Source of the DNA: Verrucomicrobiota bacterium
GTDB lineage: Bacteria; Verrucomicrobiota; Verrucomicrobiia; Chthoniobacterales; UBA10450
Assembly (NCBI GenBank): GCA_003217965.1
Contig: QHNB01000029.1
Span: 1-10,205, forward strand
DNA length: 10,205 bases
Direction of reading: 5' to 3'
Shown here: in pieces, positions 6,961 to 10,205 of the stretch
How the letters are laid out: every line of letters begins with the position of its first letter
Numbering within the stretch: the stretch's first letter is position 1
The notes under the pieces: generated by a model
The model's input: the letters and a program-made list of their open reading frames with translations, nothing else
Databases searched by the model: none
What the model was told of the DNA's origin: nothing
Translations under genes and position numbers: made by a program

Positions 6961-7902
6961 ATGCCTGAAACAACAACCAGCGCCCCTCCGGCTCCGGAGA
7001 GAGAAAAACTAACCAAGAAAGCCATTACCGCCGATCACCCGACCTGGTGTCCCGGGTGCGGGGATTTTGCGGTTTTGGCATCCTTCTACAAGGTACTCGA
7101 GAAAAAACAGCTCGATCACGAGAAGATCGTCACCCTGGCCGGGATCGGTTGTTCATCGCGATTTCCGTATTTTGTCAACGGCCACGGCGCCCACTTCATT
7201 CACGGCCGGGCCGTGCCGCTCGCGTCCGGGATCAGTCTGGCCCGGCCTGACTTGCATGTGTTTTTGTTCGGCGGCGACGGGGACGGGTTCTCCATCGGCG
7301 GCAACCATCTCAATCACGGCGCGCGCAAGAACATCAACATGACCTATTTCATCATGGACAACTTCGTCTATGGCCTGACCAAAAAACAGACGTCACCCAC
7401 GTCGCCGATCGGGTTCAAGAGCAAGACCGATCCGACCGGCGCGATCGATCAGCCGGTCAACCCCATGAAACAATTGATCAGCGCCGGGGCGACCTTCATC
7501 GCCCGGACCCATGCCACTCAGGTCAAACACATGATGGAAATGATCGAGCGCGCATTCGATCATCAGGGCTTCTCCGTGATCGAATGCTTGAGCGAATGCG
7601 TCGAATTTTATCCCGACGTGTTCGATCCGGCCGATCCGCGCAAGGGCGGCAGCTTTGATGTGATCCAGGAAAAGAAATGGGACAACACGCCCGAGGACGA
7701 GCTCCGGCACGACGTCACCGACGAGCTCGCCGCCTATAAACTTGCCCAACTACCTTTCCCCGGCGTCTTCGGCGTCTTTTACCAAAATGACAGACCCACG
7801 AAAAATGCTCTCGAAAAGAAGTGGATTGAAAGCACGCGTGAGAAGACCGGTAACGCGTCCGACTTAGAGATTCTTCAGAAAACATTCGATCGCATGAAAT
7901 GA
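6961..7902 (+). CDS. korB: 2-oxoacid:ferredoxin oxidoreductase beta subunit
   Basis: This 313-residue subunit binds thiamine diphosphate and one [4Fe-4S] cluster and pairs with KorA. The cluster ligands are visible as Cys30 and Cys33 (WCPGC), Cys64 (GIGC) and Cys213 (SECV), with spacing that fits the archaeal and bacterial two-subunit enzymes. The ThDP motif runs from GDG at 105-107 to Asn134 (IMDN). YGLTKKQTSPT (137-147) corresponds to the 'GLTKGQ' segment that contacts the 2-oxoacid. It differs from the pyruvate type and favours 2-oxoglutarate or a broad 2-oxoacid substrate; this is inference. The frame also stays open upstream to 6856, but that part translates repeat DNA, so I start at the ATG at 6961, which gives a normal N-terminus. 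No Shine-Dalgarno sequence is evident. The gene is intact, unlike its partner. Confidence 0.93.
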   Translation: MPETTTSAPPAPEREKLTKKAITADHPTWCPGCGDFAVLASFYKVLEKKQLDHEKIVTLAGIGCSSRFPYFVNGHGAHFIHGRAVPLASGISLARPDLHVFLFGGDGDGFSIGGNHLNHGARKNINMTYFIMDNFVYGLTKKQTSPTSPIGFKSKTDPTGAIDQPVNPMKQLISAGATFIARTHATQVKHMMEMIERAFDHQGFSVIECLSECVEFYPDVFDPADPRKGGSFDVIQEKKWDNTPEDELRHDVTDELAAYKLAQLPFPGVFGVFYQNDRPTKNALEKKWIESTREKTGNASDLEILQKTFDRMK

Positions 7903-7903
7903 C

Positions 7904-7907
7904 GAGG
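7904..7907 (+). promoter_or_regulatory. Shine-Dalgarno GAGG in the korB-antitoxin gap
   Basis: GAGG lies within the 7 bases between the korB stop (7900-7902) and the ATG at 7910, 2 bases before that ATG. The tight junction with its own ribosome binding site suggests that the antitoxin is translated from a korB-containing transcript. Confidence 0.45.
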
Positions 7908-7909
7908 CG

Positions 7910-8131
7910 ATGAGTCTGACCGAAATTCTCGCGGAAATTCCCAAACTGTCATTTGCAGAACGACAAGAGTTGGTTCGTCGTGCAATAGAAATCGAAGATC
8001 ACGATCTCACGGCGGAAGAGAAAGCGATTCTGGATGAGCGGCTCGAAGAGTTTCGTCGCAATCCGAATTCAGGTATTCCCGCAGAACAACTAAAAGGCGA
8101 AATTTCGCGGCTTGAAACCGCGATGATTTAG
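7910..8131 (+). CDS. Addiction-module antitoxin of a RelE/ParE-type pair
   Basis: This 73-residue acidic protein has the features of the small 'addiction module' antitoxin family (Pfam Unstab_antitox type). It has an N-terminal helix MSLTEILAEIPKLSFAERQELVRRAIE, a strongly charged middle with LTAEEKAILDERLEEFRRNP, and a short tail ending in AMI. In this family the protein neutralises the RelE/ParE-fold toxin encoded just downstream, and with it usually represses the operon. The assignment rests on this sequence style plus the toxin-like sequence that follows. The start is the ATG at 7910, 7 bases behind korB and preceded by GAGG. Its TAG stop at 8129-8131 is in the same frame as the 5' part of the toxin, so no ATGA-type overlap is present. 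Confidence 0.8.
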   Translation: MSLTEILAEIPKLSFAERQELVRRAIEIEDHDLTAEEKAILDERLEEFRRNPNSGIPAEQLKGEISRLETAMI

Positions 8132-8424
8132 CAGGTCATCTTCCGCCTAGCGGCGGTGGAAGATGTTGTTGAAGCGGCCGCGTGGTACGAGGCGCACGCG
8201 CCGGGCTCGGCGAACAATTAATGGACGAGATATTGAGGGCAACGCGCCGCGCCCAGGACGATCCGAAACTATTTCGCATCATCTATCGCGACGGAGAAGT
8301 TCGACGCGTGCTCACAAATCGTTTTCCCTGCCGGATCTTCTTCTCGGTGGTCGGCGACACGCTCTATGTTCACGCGGTCCTTCACGGTGCGCATCATGAC
8401 CGCCGCTGGACGGAGCGATTGTAA
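8132..8424 (+). pseudogene. RelE/ParE-type toxin with one-base frameshift
   Basis: Two adjoining frames together spell a RelE/ParE-fold toxin, a family of mRNA interferases or gyrase poisons. The 5' frame, read directly after the antitoxin stop, gives VIFRLAAVEDVVEAAAWYEAHAPG and then ends at TAA 8216-8218. The next frame continues with LGEQLMDEILRATRRA, RRVLTNRFPCRIFFSV and LYVHAVLHGAHHDRRW to the stop at 8422-8424. Family members typically read WYE...PGLGEEF here, so a single base is missing near 8205, within CCGGGCTCGG; a fourth G would restore PGLG. No standard start codon precedes VIFR in frame: the nearest ATG (8123) is followed by ATT and the antitoxin stop. A GTG at 8182 could start only an N-truncated 80-residue form. 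The toxin is probably inactive, unless the missing base is a sequencing error. Confidence 0.75.
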
Positions 8425-8580
8425 GCCTGAAATGCATCTGGCTCTCAACTATCAACTCTCAGCAATCAACCTTCCGCGAGAGGACGGACTCCCGTGATGC
8501 GCAGTTTCTCAATCTTGCGCAGCTCACCTACGCCGTTGAAACAGGTTGTCCTCCGTGCGGATGCTGCGGAAGTTGTGAAG

Positions 8581-9183
8581 ATGTCGCCGCTTAAGGAGCA
8601 ATTGCGGGCGCTGCTTCAACAAAAGTCAGTCTGCCACGGCGAATTCACCCTCGCTTCCGGCGCAAAGAGTGACTTCTACGTGGATGCGCGCGTCACTACC
8701 ATGGATCCGCGCGGAGCCCAGCTAATCGGCCAGGTTGGCTGGCAACTGGTGAAAGAAACCTCTTCGAAGTTAGGCCGGCGCGTCAACGCCATCGGCGGGC
8801 TGACCCTGGGCGCCGACCCGGTCGCGCTCAGCATCGGCATTGCCGCGCAGCTGGAAGATCCCTCCACTCCTCTCCAGGTTTTCACCGTGCGGAAAGCGGC
8901 GAAGGAGCATGGTCGGCTGAAGCGGATTGAGGGCAATTTTTCGCCCGGCGACTCCGTCGTCGTCGTTGACGATGTCATCACAACCGGCGGATCGACCATT
9001 CAAGCCATCGAGGCAATCGAAGAGGCGAAAGGGTCCGTCGCGTTTGTGCTCGTACTGGTAGATAGAGAGGAAGGCGGCCGTGAAAACATCGAGAAGAGCG
9101 GCCACAAAGTCGTCCCGATCTTTGCTCGTTCTGATCTGGTAAAGGCTGATGTCGGCCGAAGGCCGAACCTCGGCCTTGCTTAA
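8581..9183 (+). CDS. pyrE: Orotate phosphoribosyltransferase
   Basis: PyrE transfers the phosphoribosyl group from PRPP to orotate, giving orotidine 5'-phosphate, the fifth step of UMP biosynthesis. The 200-residue protein shows the diagnostic motifs in order. These are FTLASGAKSDFYVD at 22-35, VRKAAKEHG at 103-111 (with the conserved Arg, Lys, Lys and His of the catalytic loop) and the PRPP-binding VVVVDDVITTGGST at 126-139. The frame extends upstream to an ATG at 8494, but that adds 29 residues with no family likeness, so I use MSPLKEQ at 8581. GGAAG 11 bases before it is only a weak ribosome binding site, and the upstream start (with GAGAGG about 12 bases before it) cannot be excluded. The last 12 or so residues (KADVGRRPNLGLA) are encoded by a palindrome. 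The frame is complete, and no other pyr gene is nearby. Confidence 0.92.
   Translation: MSPLKEQLRALLQQKSVCHGEFTLASGAKSDFYVDARVTTMDPRGAQLIGQVGWQLVKETSSKLGRRVNAIGGLTLGADPVALSIGIAAQLEDPSTPLQVFTVRKAAKEHGRLKRIEGNFSPGDSVVVVDDVITTGGSTIQAIEAIEEAKGSVAFVLVLVDREEGGRENIEKSGHKVVPIFARSDLVKADVGRRPNLGLA
9152..9176 (+). other. Hairpin-forming sequence at the 3' end of pyrE
   Basis: AGGCCGA (9160-9166) and TCGGCCT (9170-9176) form a perfect 7-bp stem with a 3-base loop. An overlapping alternative pairs CGGCC (9153-9157) with GGCCG (9161-9165). The hairpin lies inside the last codons of pyrE and is not followed by a run of T, so a role as intrinsic terminator is weak. It may instead be a palindromic repeat that extended the coding sequence. 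Confidence 0.35.
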
Positions 9184-9443
9184 CAGATTATCGGGCGAAG
9201 CTGTCTCGACCGTTGCGATTTAGCGAGGCGTCACTGCAAAGAATAACGTCAAGCAGGTACTTCCGCGTATTTACCCACTCTTCCGCACTCTCCCGACCAC
9301 GGCAGACCAACTCGTTTTGTGCACGGCCGTGACAGAAGCTCTGAGCCATTCTACCCGAGTCTGGGATCTTAGACTGGCAAGGATATTTTGCGTTTCGAGA
9401 ATGATGTAGAGGTGTTTGAGCGAAAAGACTAACCTCAAGCTCG

Positions 9444-10205
9444 GTGACGGACGGCGAAAAACCGAAGCTGCGGCTGGAGATCGCGCACGTTCTCTTTATT
9501 GACATTGTCGGCTACTCCAAGCTGCTCATCGATGAGCAAACAGAGGGGCTGAAAGCATTAAACACCGTTGTGCTGAACACTGAGGCGGTGCTTGAAGCCG
9601 AAGCAGCAAATCAGCTCATCCGCCTGCCAACCGGTGATGGAATGGCGCTTGTTTTCACCAGCTCAGTAGAAGCACCGGTCGAATGCGCTTTGCAGATTGC
9701 CCAACGCCTGTGGCAGACAACTCCTTTGCCAGTGCGCATGGGTATTCATACGGGACCCGTGCATCAACTAGAAGACGTGAATCAGCGAACGAATATCGCT
9801 GGAGCTGGAATCAATGTTGCCCAGCGGGTGATGGACTGTGGTGATGCCGGGCATATTCTTCTTTCACAGCGAGCCGCGGACGATCTGGGACATTATGGCC
9901 GCTGGCATTCTTATTTGCACGAGATCGGTGAGTGCGAGGTCAAGCACGGGTTCCGTTTATCTCTTGTTAATCTTTACACGGAAAAGCTCGGGAACCCGAC
10001 CGTTCCGCAAAAACTTAAGAAGAGAAAAATCGCGGGTATTTCAATGAGTCGCCCGTCGGTCCGGGTGGCCGTGGTTGGTGCGGTTTTGCTCGCGCTTATT
10101 GCCACGGCTACCTGGTTTGTTTTCCATCGCAGAGAGCAAACGTCAGCTACTGCCGCTGCGGTGGTTCCGGAGAAAAGCGTCGCTATTTTACCATTTAGAC
10201 CGCTT
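9444..10205 (+). CDS. Class III nucleotide cyclase with transmembrane segment, partial at right edge
   Basis: The frame is open from GTG 9444 (in-frame stop upstream at 9417-9419) to the window end, 254 codons. Residues 11-170 are a class III adenylate/guanylate cyclase domain, normally making cAMP or cGMP. The metal-binding aspartates are Asp20 (FIDIVGYS) and Asp65 (PTGDGMALVF), and the transition-state pair is Asn124 and Arg128 (GINVAQRV). The usual purine-specifying Lys and Asp/Thr/Cys positions are Leu61 and Asn117 instead. A transmembrane helix follows at about 206-227 (VRVAVVGAVLLALIATATWFVF), placing the cyclase in the cytoplasm. After it PEKSVAILPF begins, the usual opening of the TolB/TPR-like half seen in such sensors, so the missing part is probably outside the cytoplasm. 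I recall close relatives as numerous in Verrucomicrobiota. The start has no clear Shine-Dalgarno sequence. Confidence 0.88.
   Translation, partial: MTDGEKPKLRLEIAHVLFIDIVGYSKLLIDEQTEGLKALNTVVLNTEAVLEAEAANQLIRLPTGDGMALVFTSSVEAPVECALQIAQRLWQTTPLPVRMGIHTGPVHQLEDVNQRTNIAGAGINVAQRVMDCGDAGHILLSQRAADDLGHYGRWHSYLHEIGECEVKHGFRLSLVNLYTEKLGNPTVPQKLKKRKIAGISMSRPSVRVAVVGAVLLALIATATWFVFHRREQTSATAAAVVPEKSVAILPFRPL

Noticed and set aside
9188..9505. Minus-strand open frame (105 codons) between pyrE and the cyclase
   Set aside because: It overlaps the cyclase start, shows no recognisable family and has no ribosome binding site. The stretch 9184-9443 otherwise holds nothing I can identify.
9838..10047. 69-codon plus-strand open frame inside the cyclase
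   Set aside because: It is out of frame with the recognisable cyclase sequence and is a shadow.

Overview
The window looks like chromosomal DNA of a soil-type member of the Verrucomicrobiota, probably Chthoniobacterales-like (relatives of Chthoniobacter or Candidatus Udaeobacter). This is inference from three things: a cyclase/TPR-type sensor whose sequence style I associate with that group, a KorAB 2-oxoacid:ferredoxin oxidoreductase, and intergenic DNA packed with GTAG-headed palindromes. No rRNA, tRNA, CRISPR array, insertion sequence or phage gene was seen.

Layout. 1-53 holds two REP-like hairpins. 121-1299 (minus) is an exported DUF2891 protein. 1300-1559 is a divergent intergenic region filled with palindromic repeats. 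1560-3675 is a Dcp-type M3 metallopeptidase whose frame is broken near 2170. 3676-4081 is a repeat-rich spacer whose first 68 bases are an inverted copy of 1426-1494. 4082-4594 is a small exported protein of unknown function, followed by another repeat-rich spacer. 4847-6849 is korA (fused gamma-alpha subunit), broken near 6508, and 6961-7902 is an intact korB. The korA-korB gap is again occupied by hairpins. Immediately behind korB lie a small antitoxin gene (7910-8131) and a RelE/ParE-type toxin (8132-8424) with a one-base frameshift. pyrE follows (8581-9183). After a 260-base stretch with no recognisable gene comes the 5' part of a class III nucleotide cyclase with a transmembrane segment (9444 to the window end), which runs off the edge.

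How the genes work together. KorA and KorB together would form a CoA-dependent 2-oxoacid (probably 2-oxoglutarate):ferredoxin oxidoreductase, a ferredoxin-linked TCA-cycle step. The toxin-antitoxin pair sits 7 bases behind korB and may share its transcript. PyrE makes orotidine 5'-phosphate for UMP synthesis and is probably independent. The other genes look like separate units.

Main points of interest. (1) A dense family of GTAG-headed hairpins, arranged in places as facing pairs like the REP/BIME elements mobilised by RAYT transposases, with no RAYT in the window. (2) Three genes are broken: two by out-of-frame losses of roughly 100 bases (Dcp, KorA) and one by a single base (toxin). The flanking coding sequence is otherwise clean, so either the lesions are recent or the assembly is faulty here. 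(3) The cyclase keeps its metal and transition-state residues but lacks the usual purine-specifying pair. I do not see a convincing new multi-gene system; the repeat family is the best candidate for something undescribed.
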